From Tubiluchus corallicola (lineage: Eukaryota; Priapulida; Priapulimorpha; Priapulimorphida; Tubiluchidae): DNA of 60,000 nt. Each line of letters opens with the position of its first letter. Positions within the stretch are counted from its first letter, which is position 1. Made by a program: the position numbers and the translations under genes. The stretch covers positions 188,001-248,000 of the forward strand of contig JAQGDQ010000040.1 of assembly GCA_030141605.1 (NCBI GenBank). Direction: 5' to 3'. Below are positions 10,197 through 21,028 of this stretch, piece by piece. A model generated the notes under the pieces. That model worked only from the letters and a program-made list of their open reading frames with translations. It was not told where the DNA came from and made no database searches.

Positions 10197-13100
10197 ATGG
10201 GTTCCAATTTTATTATTATATTTAAATTTGTCACGATAATTGCTGTACTCGTCTTAATTAATTTCATTTCACAATATAAAATAGCAAAGTCTGCGTTTAA
10301 TGATGGAAGCAACTGTAAAATACAATTAGTTATTTCTTTCTCTTGTCATATGTTATTTCTAATCAGCATACAAACATTCACGAACATAGCAAAGAAATTA
10401 CCAGTTAGTGTGTTAATAATAATTATAGCTATCTGGAAAATTAACAGTATATCAACATTTTACTCATTGTACTTTGTTCAAAACGCAATTGGAATTTTAT
10501 ATTACATAACTATTTATTATGGATGCATTAAGCCGAGTAAACTATGTACAAAATTAATTTTTATAACAGCAGTATGCTTACTTTGGAGCTCAGAAAATAT
10601 CACTGTATATGTGGTTGAATTGAGGCATTTGTATTATAAGCAATATGTCACGCGATTAACTCTCTTTACTATTGTAATACTATCGTTACTAATATCGCTC
10701 TATATAAAAGTTCGAAAGCAAATTCGTTTGGTGCAGCCCTACTATAAGTGCATACACACTATTGTAAGAGTGATTCAAATTTATACTAACTTTACACATG
10801 CACTATTAATTACTGTTTTGCTACTCATATTAGGAGGAATCGAAAGTAACCCAGGCCCAACAAAATACAATAACCCAACAATAAATACAGAATTAAAAAG
10901 TTTCATTTACAATTATAAAAAACATCTAAAGTTCCTTCACATTAATATTCAAAGCTTAGTAAAAAAACATGAATATCTAAAAAATACAGTCCATGCCACG
11001 GAAAATCTAATTATTGGCATAAGTGAAACATGGCTACATAAACAAATTTCAAGTACTTCAATACAGTTACCAAATCACACATTATTCAGAAGGGATCGAA
11101 CAAAAAACAAAAAAGGAGGAGGAGTAGCCATCTATATACCATCACATTTCACAGCCACAGAAACAAAGGGTATGCGAACAGGAATGATTGAATCTCTGTG
11201 GTGCAACATCGGGGATTACTTAGTATGCACTGTTTATAGACCTCCAAATACTAAATTAAAAACTTTTTTTAAATACTTCGGAATAGAATTAGAAAGAGCA
11301 GTATTTGAAAACAAACAAATCTTAATTATGGGCGATTTTAATATTAACACTCTTACTAATAATACTGCTTCCTATACAAAGTACAAAGAACTTCTAAATT
11401 TATTTAATGTGGAACTATTAAACAACGATAAACCAACAAGGTGCAATAAAACGTCTTTTACTTTAATCGATCATTTTATTACTAATAACCCTTGCAAATT
11501 TATAGCTCATGACAGTATACCTTGTGAATATTCAGATCACAATTTTATAATTACCGCTGATAAATTATTCCACTTAAATGCAGCAAATCATAATTCGTGT
11601 TGGAAAAGTTTCAGAGATTTCACACACTATAATGAGACATACTTTTTAAATGACTTAGCTAAAATGAACTGGAGCGAGATATACCTTACAACAAATATAA
11701 ACACTCAAGTAGACATTTTAATAAACAATATCCAATACTGCTTAGATCTTCATGCACCTTTCAAAAAAGTTAAAGAATTGAACATCAAATCAAAGCTTAA
11801 TTGTGAAAGTAATTGGACAAATGTCGAACTTAATGATTTAAGAAATAGTAAAAATAACTTATATAACATATGGCTTAACACTAAATCTAAAAATGACCAC
11901 ATAAAGTACAAGAAAGCTAGAAACAAATTCAACAATCTTAATAAAATTCTAAAAAACAGATATATTCAAAAACAATGCAGTAGTGCCTCCACTACAAAAC
12001 AAAAATGGACAGTGATCAACAATGTTATAAATAAACATAAAAATAAGCAAAATAGGTTAAATGAACTTAAAATCAACAATACCACAATAACGAAACCCAA
12101 AGATATTGCAAATTTGTTAAATGAGACGTTTGTTAACCTCGGAAAATTTAATTTGCAGAATGATTATACTGATACCATAAAGGACAAACTAAAAACTATA
12201 GGACCTGCAAATAACCAATTTTCATTTTCCAGTGTTACTTTTGCTGACATTTTAAAAATAATAAATAATTTAGATGCCAATAAAGGTAGTGGCACATCTG
12301 ACATACCAATAAAAATTCTAAAGGACAGTATGCATTTAATTGCTCCATATATAACCTATATCACTAACCAAATAATAATGCGTGGCAAATTTCCTGATCA
12401 ATGCAAAACAGCTAATATTACACCAATCCACAAAAAGAATGCTAAAGATGAACCAATAAATTACAGACCAGTATCAATAGTTCATTGTATGAGTAAAATT
12501 TGGGAAAGAGTAATCTATAATCAAATTATTACATATGTCAATCAAAATGAACTCTTATCAAAACATCAATTCGGATTTAGAAAAAAACATTCAACTGTGG
12601 ATGCTATAATAAACGTAACTGAAACCTGGCGAGATAATCTTGATAAAAACAAATATGTGGCAGCAGCTTTTCTAGATTTAAGTAAAGCTTTCGACAGTTT
12701 AAATCACACACTATTATTAGATAATTTGAAAGAACTTGGATTTGAACAATCAGCTTTAAAATTAATTAATGATTACCTACGAAATAGAAAGCAGCGGGTT
12801 AAAATAAACTCTACAACATTCTCAGATTGGGCTAACCTTCAACGAGGTATCCCACAGGGCACACTGTTGGGACCTCTACTGTTTAACCTTTACATCAACA
12901 ATATTTCTAATGTTCTACAACATTCAGGTATTACGCAATATGCAGACGATACGACTATTTATCTAGCTCACGATAATATCAGCATTGCAAAACAGTACTT
13001 AGAAAAAGACATAAAGAATATCAACATGGCATTTAATTATTACAAGCTAAAAATGAATAATGACAAAACAGAATTTATGGTATTATCCCCAACAATTAAC

Positions 13101-13619
13101 AATACTGAAAATACAGCTGCTATATCCTTGCAAATAGAAAATGATGTTATCGTGCAGTCAAAAGTTGTTAATTTCTTAGGCGTTAAGTTGGACAACATGC
13201 TTACATGGGAAGAGCAGTTTATCAACATTTATAAAAAAATGGCATTAAGTACTTCGTACCTTCGACAAATCAGAGGACAACTATCAAAACAAACAAAAAT
13301 TCTAATTTACAAAACTTTAATTTTGCCCCATTATTTATATGCCTGCATACTATACCAAAAAGTGAAAAGAGAATCATACATCAAGTTAAATGTACTTCAA
13401 AACTACGCTTTACGATTAGTTAATGGCCATTCTTTGAAATCATCTCACAATACAAGTAAATATTCTGCCACCTCTTTAAGAAACTCCATGAAAATCCCGA
13501 TACTAGAAGCCCACAGAGATTATCAAACTCTCCTGTTTCTCTATAAATATATCAACAATATTAATGCTCCCTTTGAAAACAATAAGCTCCCACTTCTTAA
13601 AAACCCCCAGTATGAATAA
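10197..13619 (+). CDS. retrotransposon ORF2: hydrophobic leader, 2A-like motif, APE endonuclease, reverse transcriptase
   Basis: 1140 residues before a premature stop. Residues 1-212 contain about seven hydrophobic segments and look like a membrane protein. Residues 213-221 are GGIESNPGP, matching the 2A ribosome-skipping signature ExNPGP, so translation probably gives a separate N-terminal product and a second one starting at Pro221. The APE endonuclease follows (LHINIQSL, ISETWL, GGGVAIYIP, VYRPPN, IMGDFNIN, YSDHNFI), then the RT (NYRPVSIV, FLDLSKAFDSL with Asp827, GIPQGTLLGPLLF, and YADD at 915-918). The catalytic acidic residues are present. The usual C-terminal tail (YGK-LWNSLP-FK-LKK) is found in another frame at about 13618-13776, so this copy carries an indel. 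2A motifs in LINEs are known from trypanosomes and several marine invertebrates. Confidence 0.9.
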   Translation: MGSNFIIIFKFVTIIAVLVLINFISQYKIAKSAFNDGSNCKIQLVISFSCHMLFLISIQTFTNIAKKLPVSVLIIIIAIWKINSISTFYSLYFVQNAIGILYYITIYYGCIKPSKLCTKLIFITAVCLLWSSENITVYVVELRHLYYKQYVTRLTLFTIVILSLLISLYIKVRKQIRLVQPYYKCIHTIVRVIQIYTNFTHALLITVLLLILGGIESNPGPTKYNNPTINTELKSFIYNYKKHLKFLHINIQSLVKKHEYLKNTVHATENLIIGISETWLHKQISSTSIQLPNHTLFRRDRTKNKKGGGVAIYIPSHFTATETKGMRTGMIESLWCNIGDYLVCTVYRPPNTKLKTFFKYFGIELERAVFENKQILIMGDFNINTLTNNTASYTKYKELLNLFNVELLNNDKPTRCNKTSFTLIDHFITNNPCKFIAHDSIPCEYSDHNFIITADKLFHLNAANHNSCWKSFRDFTHYNETYFLNDLAKMNWSEIYLTTNINTQVDILINNIQYCLDLHAPFKKVKELNIKSKLNCESNWTNVELNDLRNSKNNLYNIWLNTKSKNDHIKYKKARNKFNNLNKILKNRYIQKQCSSASTTKQKWTVINNVINKHKNKQNRLNELKINNTTITKPKDIANLLNETFVNLGKFNLQNDYTDTIKDKLKTIGPANNQFSFSSVTFADILKIINNLDANKGSGTSDIPIKILKDSMHLIAPYITYITNQIIMRGKFPDQCKTANITPIHKKNAKDEPINYRPVSIVHCMSKIWERVIYNQIITYVNQNELLSKHQFGFRKKHSTVDAIINVTETWRDNLDKNKYVAAAFLDLSKAFDSLNHTLLLDNLKELGFEQSALKLINDYLRNRKQRVKINSTTFSDWANLQRGIPQGTLLGPLLFNLYINNISNVLQHSGITQYADDTTIYLAHDNISIAKQYLEKDIKNINMAFNYYKLKMNNDKTEFMVLSPTINNTENTAAISLQIENDVIVQSKVVNFLGVKLDNMLTWEEQFINIYKKMALSTSYLRQIRGQLSKQTKILIYKTLILPHYLYACILYQKVKRESYIKLNVLQNYALRLVNGHSLKSSHNTSKYSATSLRNSMKIPILEAHRDYQTLLFLYKYINNINAPFENNKLPLLKNPQYE

Positions 13620-13776
13620 CAGAACACTAAATTTAAGAAACATCAGAACGAACAACCAATATGGAAAGTATTCCATTACTAAACAAGCTATACAACTTTG
13701 GAATTCATTACCGACATCACTAAAACACAGCAGCTCTTTAACAATATTCAAGTTTAAATTAAAAAAAAACATTTAA
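13618..13776 (+). pseudogene. frameshifted C-terminal tail of retrotransposon ORF2
   Basis: The frame one base on from ORF2 encodes NLRNIRTNNQYGKYSI, QAIQLWNSLPTSLK and FKFKLKKN, the normal C-terminal signature of CR1/Daphne-type RT proteins. ORF2 itself stops at 13619 in a different frame. An A5C5 run lies just upstream, at about 13599-13608. The split is best explained by a single-base indel between about 13599 and 13620. Confidence 0.75.
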
Positions 13777-14040
13777 TGACACGTTTTGAATATCCGACAT
13801 ACGAACACGATGACACCTACTCAAATCATAATTTCATTTTTCCCAGACCGTACTAAACTAGTTTATATTTTATTTTTTGAAATTCTAGTTGCACTTATAG
13901 TTTAGCTTGCACCAGACGCATTTGCCCAGAACAGTGTATGTTTAATTTCATATGAACTAACACTGATTGTCTGTCTTGTATTATGATGGTCAATGTTTTA
14001 AAATGGCAAATAAAGATTTTACTACTACTACTACTTACTA

Positions 14041-16506
14041 AGTCGCTTTAAATTTGTTGCAAAATTGCGAAATAATGCGTGAGTAAAGCGCTCCTTTTTA
14101 GCTATCAAATTTACTCCCTAATAGATACAATTCGGAAGTGGTGCTGGCTATTAGTGTCTAGTTTTTTTCCTTAATTACTGCTGTGTTTCCCTGTCTGAAG
14201 AGCAGATATCTTTTATGTTAGACTTCCGTCTGCCCTATGTCTACAACTGACGTGATAGGCATAATTATGATGAGATAATGATGATGATGATGATGACGAT
14301 GGTGATGATAGCCTATAGGAACAAAATAAACAAAATAAGTTCTCAGTTTGCTGTTCTCATTTGTGAGGTATAATAAGTGTTTACTGCTTACTTAAAATAT
14401 CCTTTTAAATATACTTACAGTTACAATTGACAGTTTGCAAGTTGCAATAAACTCACAGTTTGCAGTTATCGATTTTGATCAATGTGGCAGTTTTCATTGG
14501 CCGTGACGTGTAATATTGGGCCAACTTTCTATTTTTTGAGCATTTGAAGCAGAACAACATAACTTTTATAGGAAACAAAAAAGGAAATATTTGATTGTGA
14601 AACGTGAAATCTGCTTGGTCAAATAAGCAAGAAGGTCAAAAAGGGAACTAGAAGAAAGACCCGTACTTAAATTTTCAAATCTTGAATTTTACAGGCACGG
14701 TTTCAGGTGTTAGTGTGCAGTATAAGCAATAGGAACTTACTATATAGCTACCTAGAGCTTATTATGCATGGGTAGCCTAGACAAGATCTGAGCGTTTGCG
14801 ATTATGGTATACAGTTACGGATAGCGTAATTACAGTTTCTTGCGCAGAACGGACAATGCGGAAATTGTTTACTTTTGGAATTGTCCTTGAAAATCAGCGA
14901 TCAGCTGTCTGTTGCGCTGAACATCTAGCGTATCACCTCAATTACTTAATTACCTTCAGTTCAAATAACTATTACTTATCTATGAGAGTGAAAGTGAGGT
15001 AGTGATACGTCTTTTGAGTGTAACTCTCAATTTAGTTTTCTATGAGCTTGGACAGTGGACAGTGTTTTGGAATTTGGATTGAGACGAGAATTCTCTCACA
15101 CAAACTCCAGTAGTCTTCCGTTTCTTTGACGCAACGTATTCCAAGTACAATTGTTGTAGGTAGTATGTTTGCGTTCCTTTTTTTGCAAAGAGATAAGAGA
15201 ATTTTGTGTTATTGTTAAATTTAATCACTTTGTTATTGGTTACAAATGAGACTAATTCCACTGGATTCTGAAAAAAGCTCATCGGTTGCGTGATAACGCA
15301 CGTTTGGTAAATGCTACATATTGAACACACGTACATACTTATGTACAGTATCACACGTTATAGTCCACGTCGCCATCATCATTGTTATTGCTATAAAACG
15401 TTGTTATTATCATTGTCAATACCAGCATCATTGTCGTCATAGTGTTTATTTATTGTTGTTGTTGTCGTCATCATCATCAACGACATCGTCATCCAGGTGT
15501 ATAATTTTGAATAACTCAAGTTCAACAATGACTAAAATTGTCGACATGAACTTGCACTCCAGGCTAAAAAATATAAAGAAAGAGTGGGTAACCGTAACCT
15601 TGAGTGACTGGTTCAAGGTTAGCGGGAGAATTTTAACTTTAGATTTAAATTGTTGGTGGTAGTCGGTCGTTACTAGCATCATCTTTATCATTATCATCAG
15701 GGTGATCAAAACCACTGAGTAGGAATTAATAAAAGTAAAGTGAAACTTTCACAGTCCTCTTGTGGATATAAGTGAATTTCTGTAGTCATACTAGTCTGAC
15801 AGTCAAAATTGTGTTTGTCGTAGCAAGCACAATTTACTAGAGTCATGTTAGAGTCAAGGGCGCTAAAAACAGGATAATTGATATCACGCATGTTAATCAT
15901 TATTCACAGGTTTTTGAAGCAATGGTAACAACAACGATATTTTGGCTTTTATAACTGGGTTTCTATAAACGAACCCATCTAAAACAGAACGTGTCTATTA
16001 AAACACATCATTCTTCCGGAGTAGGTCTCACGACTTTTGGTGTGTTACCAACATCATCAGATAGTTGAGTAATGGTTGGTTTATACCCTTTTCTTTTTAA
16101 ACACGTCCAGGTGCCTGTTTTTTCAACAATGTATTTTATGAGTTTCTGCTTTTTGTCATAGAAATAATGTGTTACTAAAAATAATATAAGAATTGCGTAC
16201 ATTTTTACTTTTTTTCTGTAACTAACGCAAGCGAGTTTACAAATTATTATCAACATAATTGTAATGTCTGTAAAAAGTTAGCTAAAATTTTGTATTTCAT
16301 TGGTCAATTTGTCATTTATTTTTTGCACAACTGTCTGTTGATTTTGTTTTGTGAAAAGCACATGGTTCGTTACTTGACAGCTCTAGGTCGAAAATAAGAA
16401 GAGCTATATTATATCTACTACAATCTTCGCGCATAATAGACCTATTTTTGTCATTATTATGTGGCTAATTTACTGTAACAGTTTCTTGTTATTTACATAT
16501 TTACAG
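14041..16506. other. intergenic; upstream region of Gly/Tyr-rich gene 2
   Basis: Holds a GAT-type microsatellite at 14266-14309 and a TCATCA/TTGTTG-rich stretch at 15435-15500. A non-coding first exon and promoter for gene 2 are expected here by analogy with gene 1, but no clear TATA box plus GTAAGT donor was found. The only frame of note is the minus strand ORF at 16008-16256. Confidence 0.3.
16008..16202 (-). CDS. possible small single-pass or secreted peptide, hypothetical
   Basis: From the internal ATG near 16202 the frame gives about 64 residues: a hydrophobic start (MYAILILFLVTHYF), a Lys-rich stretch, one Cys and a polar end with Pro and Glu (PKVVRPTPEE) before TGA. The frame is open further upstream, to 16256. 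Nothing in it is recognised and no splice sites or poly(A) signal were identified. The reasons to list it are its less biased amino-acid make-up and its place between the two small secreted-protein genes. It could well be spurious. Confidence 0.2.
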   Translation of the reverse strand: MYAILILFLVTHYFYDKKQKLIKYIVEKTGTWTCLKRKGYKPTITQLSDDVGNTPKVVRPTPEE

Positions 16507-18469
16507 AGTGACCGACAATGAATGGAAAATTATTTGTCGTCTGTACAGTGCTTATAATAGTAAGTGATATATTGCTAGAGGATTTTAATTAGAAAGTTAC
16601 TGTAATTTCAAGGATATCCATCACTTTACTTTTTTGTCAACTGATGGCGCCACGTACGTACTTGATAAAGGGAAAGTTTGATTAGGCTTGGAGAAACTGT
16701 CTAATATGAACGACGAATAGATTGTATGGTGCGCGGTAAAAACTGCCCAGACAAAAATGGCTCTGGAAAAATGGCACGGTAAAGATTGGACAGGAAGAAA
16801 TGGTACAGGAAAAATGACGCGGTAAAAATCGTATAGGAAAAATGGCACAGGGAAAAATGGTACAGGAAAAAATGACACAAATGGAAAAGTAGGAATAAAT
16901 GGCACATAATATTATGTCATAATTTTTATGACAAAACTAGAATGCGCTCAGTAGTAAGCTGATCTCTGCTTAAATTCATCGTCTGATTCTTTTGATTAAA
17001 AACGTAAAACAAGGATAAACAAGCAAACATATAAAAAATGTATCTGTATTGGCATTATACAGACTACCAAAAGATTAACAAAATATTTTTCATTAAACAG
17101 AATTATTATCAATAATTCACGAATATTCCACATGGGATTTATCTACCATTTTTTTAACCTTTATTTTTAGCGATGGTCATAGACTGATTTACATGTACTT
17201 ATATCCGCGTATATATGTACATACCAAGTCAACTTATAGCATTATACACTTTATACAAGCAAATGTTATAGACAGGGTTACATAGTTTCAAAACGAGCAT
17301 TTCTCGAAATGGAACGTGGAATTAACTCGTAGTTGTTTGTTCTGGTGGAGATAATAATAATAAACACTCCCCGTGAGATCTCCACGAAGTGCTTCACGAA
17401 TGTTTTTGACGTGGTGTTCGGTAAGTTTTGCGAAAAAATAAGTGGCGAAAAACACTCATTTTGATATCCTATACTCGTCTTCTAAACAAAGTTTCGTGGA
17501 AATCTCTTGTGTGGTTTTTGCGTAATAGGCTTACAGCTGTAACAGACAAAAAACAATCAACCAAACAAATAAACAAACTATGGGGAAACATAATTTAGTT
17601 GGCAGAGGTAAAAATAACTAAAATGGTTATCCACACAGTAATCCTAACCCCAAACTCATATTTTGTTAAGCGTGCTACTTTTTGCTGTGCCATTTTTCCT
17701 GTACAGTTTTTACCTGTCCTATTTAGACTTACTTCTCCATATGTGACATTTTTTTGAGCCATTTTTTACCTTACCATTTTTCATGTTCCATTTTTTCCTG
17801 CGTCATTTTTACCATTGCCATTTTTACCTACATTTATTTTGTATAACTCAATGTCCTGAGTTCAAATTCTGGCTGACTAACTATTTTTAATGTCTCCGTC
17901 TTCAGTTAATTACCCGAAAGGCTAAGTGCTGTAAGCGTTATGTCTTTCTTGATGCGTCCGGATACCCTACAGAATGATGCAGAGGATTCGAAAAGTAAAC
18001 GCCCACTATTCAGTATTTTCAAATATAGTGATAATATTATGTCGCTTATCGTATAGACGCTCTAGTTTGTTTGTGTACTACTACGGTGATGAATTCAGAC
18101 TAGCCTTGCCATGTCGAGTCGTTAACTTAAATGGCACCTAGCGCATGTGCTATGTAAGCACAGGTCCTCCTGCAAAACTCTTGCTGCTTTGGTAATCGTT
18201 GCAAGCACGAAGTCTTTCTTAATGTGCTTGTCTGCACAATAAAACCTAAGCTATAATCCCAAACTTGTTACAGTGATAGGCAGGAAAAACCCGGATCCGC
18301 TTTGATTTTGGGGCCAGAAGGTCAAAATTGAACTCACAAGGTCAACAATATCAAATCGCGAATAATGACTTCATATAAAGACGTCTGTCGTGTCAGTTCA
18401 ATTTATTAGAAACAATCCCGTTCTATTCCTCTCCGTTCCTCTCTTCACTTCTTTCTCTCTCCTTTTCTT

Positions 18470-18523
<54 letters not shown>

Positions 18524-19246
18524 CTGTTCTATCCCTCGCTCCAGGTCTCGCTCTTTTCTGTCTTTCTCTCTATCCCTCTCTATTGTGCGGGAGATTTGAT
18601 TTTTTCCACTCTGTTTCTCTCTCGCGTTCGCTTGTTCTGTCCGCCTTTCCCCCTGCCTCTCTCTTTTGTTCCCCCTCTCTCCCTCTCTTTCTTTTTCTCT
18701 CTCTATTATTACCATACTCTCTCTTTTGTATCAACAGTTTTTGGCGTATTCTTGAGGCACACAATCATACATTCGCAGTCTGCTGCGATGGAATTTAGGG
18801 CAATGTGCGTTTCGCATTACATTCAGGCCGGGGACCTGTGGTATCCTTATAATTATTGATATTACCCAAAAGTCAGAATTGTTTATTGTTTGCTTGAAGC
18901 ACATATAATATTATATATGAATTTTTTATTAAATAATAATCAACTGAATATCATACAGTAACGCACTTTTTAGGTGGTGTATATAGCCGACGCACGTTTT
19001 CCCGTTGACGGAAGCGGTCACTTCTACTTGGGTGTCGCCACACCTGATGGCAAAGATGATTACAGGCTGGGAAGGTTTGGTGACGGTTACGGCACCATTG
19101 GGCGTTACTATCGACCGTACGGTTATCGTGCATTGTACATAGGACGTGGGTACCGTCCCGGGTACGGATATAGAGAAGCTGTGTATCGACCTTCAGGTGC
19201 TAGCTACGCCAGGACGTATGTGAACGCGTACGGCTTTCCCTCGTAA
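16507..19246 (+). CDS. small secreted Gly/Tyr/Arg-rich protein, gene 2
   Basis: Exon 2 (16507-16559) follows ttatttacatatttacag and encodes MNGKLFVVCTVLII, then GTAAGT at 16560. Exon 3 (18974-19246) follows gcactttttag and starts VVYIADARFPVDGSG; it ends in TAA. The phase 0 join gives 104 residues with a signal peptide probably cut after YIADA. The mature part is Gly/Tyr/Arg/Asp-rich, with no Cys after the signal peptide, and contains PYGYRALYIGRGYRPGYGY, 17 of 19 residues identical to gene 1. As in gene 1, the signal peptide sits in its own exon with the intron in phase 0; here the intron is 2.4 kb and holds a foldback-like element and a long pyrimidine tract. An upstream non-coding exon is likely but not located. 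Possible roles are a structural matrix, adhesive or antimicrobial protein; the sequence does not decide. Confidence 0.65.
16735..17831. mobile_element. foldback-like element with inverted minisatellite arms
   Basis: The left arm (about 16735-16912) is made of degenerate 12-14 bp units of the type GGAAAAATGGCAC. The right arm (about 17672-17831) carries the complement, with units like GTGCCATTTTTCC. The arms are about 760 bp apart. Long inverted arms built of short tandem units are the hallmark of foldback transposons. The middle contains a copy of the repeat also found at 27.5 kb. Target-site duplications were not identified, so the ends are approximate. Confidence 0.45.
17340..17612 (+). repeat. 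dispersed repeat with GGCRGAGGT end, copy 1
   Basis: The right part (AAGTTTCGTGGAAAT, then ACAGACAAAAAACAATCAACC, GAAACATAATTTAGTTGG and GGCAGAGGT) matches in order the copy at 27480-27600. The pattern of a weak AACAAACAAAC run followed by AAACATAA and a GGCGGAGGT end is familiar from a widespread invertebrate repeat type. It is nested in the middle of the foldback-like element. Confidence 0.4.
18419..18723 (+). repeat. pyrimidine tract with (TC)n microsatellite
   Basis: About 300 bp that is almost purely C and T on the + strand, with an uninterrupted TC run at about 18475-18521. It lies in the intron of gene 2, 250 bp before its last exon. Long open frames here on both strands are by-products of the repeat. 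Confidence 0.9.
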
Positions 19247-19328
19247 CACGTCGCAAGATTGCCGTTTTTGTCCACGCTGCCATTATTATTTTGTAAACTA
19301 CGTTGTCGCTTAATTGTAAACTGCTGCA

Positions 19329-19334
19329 ATTAAA
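19329..19334 (+). promoter_or_regulatory. poly(A) signal ATTAAA
   Basis: ATTAAA, the commonest variant signal, 83 bp past the stop codon of gene 2. No AATAAA is nearer. Confidence 0.4.
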
Positions 19335-21028
19335 AACGTTGTAACTACACTAGTTGTAACAAATGCCTATCCTTGTATATGCAAGACTGTGTGATTTTCT
19401 AAGTATAGGCTGCTGTAGGTTATTTAGGTCATAATGAAACAGCAGGCAAATAATGAAAGAAAACAAATACTATAAAACTTCTACGTTACACAATTCAGAT
19501 GTGATTTAATTATTCAAATATAATTTAAATTGCTATTTGCTCAATATGCGTACAATCGTACACTTTTATAGCAATTTCAGGGTAAATTTATCAGCAATTT
19601 GTAAGTCATGATTGTTCACAATGACAGCCTCATATAGTCTTGTTATTACTAAACAGAATTATGCATATATAAACAGCTTAGCAGTTTGATCTATGTTAAA
19701 AACTTAACTGAATAGATATTAACTAATAAATGTTGTCTGCAAAACTTTGATCTCTGTTATAATTTTTGTTACGTATTTTTGCATGTAATTAAAAAGGCCC
19801 CAAGTTTATAGGACTTCCTTTTTCTTGTCAAGATATCACCACGCTATACATAATTTCATTTACTAGCCTTGTTTATGCCGCCGGTGTCGCCATGTATCGA
19901 AATTTTTATTGAACTAACAGAAGATACTACATCTTTAACTTACCAGTACTTGTAAACATAATTATCGTCATTATAGCCGCAAAAGAATTACATCTAAAAT
20001 TTTGGATGTTCTGTCAGAGACGGAAAGATCTGCACGAGTTTCAAAAATTTTTGATATTTACATTTTCACACCGTAAAATTAAAGGAAGGCAGGATGATTT
20101 TTCATATACTAACCCATTTTCAAGTCCGATAAAAAGTATACATTTTAACATGATTAATACTGCAAAAGCGTTTCTGATAATTAAATAATAGATTAAAATC
20201 TTAATTAACGACGGGCGAGCCCAACTGTTAATGAACTCATAAACTAACATAATTTTCAACAGCAGAAATATTTCACGAGCGTGTTGCACGTGTTTGCGAA
20301 AGCAAAAATTTGAAGTACAGTGCTACTGTAAGGTATTCAGTGTGTTGTATTAAAAATATGTATGTGTTAAAATAAAAATTCAAATTTCAATTTTACCGCT
20401 GTGCTTACGCATGAACTGTTGAACGTGCGTAATTCGTCAGAAACTAACACATCTGAACTTAGAGGTACAACAGCTGTTTTTGTGTAGAACGTTTCCGAAA
20501 TGCAGGCGCTAGTGCCCGTCTAACTAGCGAATGGCGAAATGCATGTAACAGTTAAAAACTAGTGGCCCGAGCGCGAAATTGTATTTGTGTGGTAATAATT
20601 TTTTCACGTAAGTCATTTTTGAAAAAATAGCGAATTCCCTTTCAATATTTTAAAGAGTAGATTGTTTTGATCTGCAGTTTAAGATTGCGTCTGGTTTTGC
20701 TTTAATAAAATCGCTAAAATCGGAAGTGAATAAGTTGTTGCGCGCACCGAAATAGTCAGGCAAGAGACACGTTATTGCACAAGATACTTGCCGTTTTTTA
20801 GATCAAAATAAATTATTATATATTTTAATAGCAATAAACAACTTACGAAGTTTAAAACTTTCAATTGTAGTAATGCCGTCATAAAAATATTTCCAAGTTA
20901 GTAAGGCATAAAGATAAAGATTTAAGCTTTTATGCATTTCATATGTAACGTATGAAAAAAAGATTTAGGCCAATATATACGTTATTTTTTTACAAGAGGT
21001 AACATTTTTGAACGACTTTTTTATACAG
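19335..21028. other. intergenic, no gene supported
   Basis: AT-rich; short frames only. I looked for a signal-peptide exon on the + strand that could pair with the candidate exon at 21029 and found none. Confidence 0.3.

Larger units (their letters stand above)
8040..14040 (+). mobile_element. nearly full-length CR1-like non-LTR retrotransposon with 2A motif
   Basis: Two-ORF LINE of the APE-endonuclease type. ORF1 (8156-10081) has an SGNH hydrolase domain; ORF2 (10197 to about 13776) has an APE endonuclease and a reverse transcriptase; AATAAA lies at 14009-14014 and the element ends in a short ACT microsatellite at about 14020-14040. An esterase-bearing ORF1 and an RT of this kind are typical of the CR1/L2/Crack/Daphne group. 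The 5' end is not defined and the start given is approximate. ORF1 and most of ORF2 are open, so the copy is young, but one frameshift splits the ORF2 tail. It lies between the two Gly/Tyr-rich genes. Confidence 0.9.

Noticed and set aside
18390-18859. Arg/Glu-rich and Leu/Ser-rich open frames on both strands
   Set aside because: By-products of the TC-rich pyrimidine tract. The short frame ending AGDLWYPYNY after an acceptor-like cattacattcag was considered as an extra exon, but has too little support.
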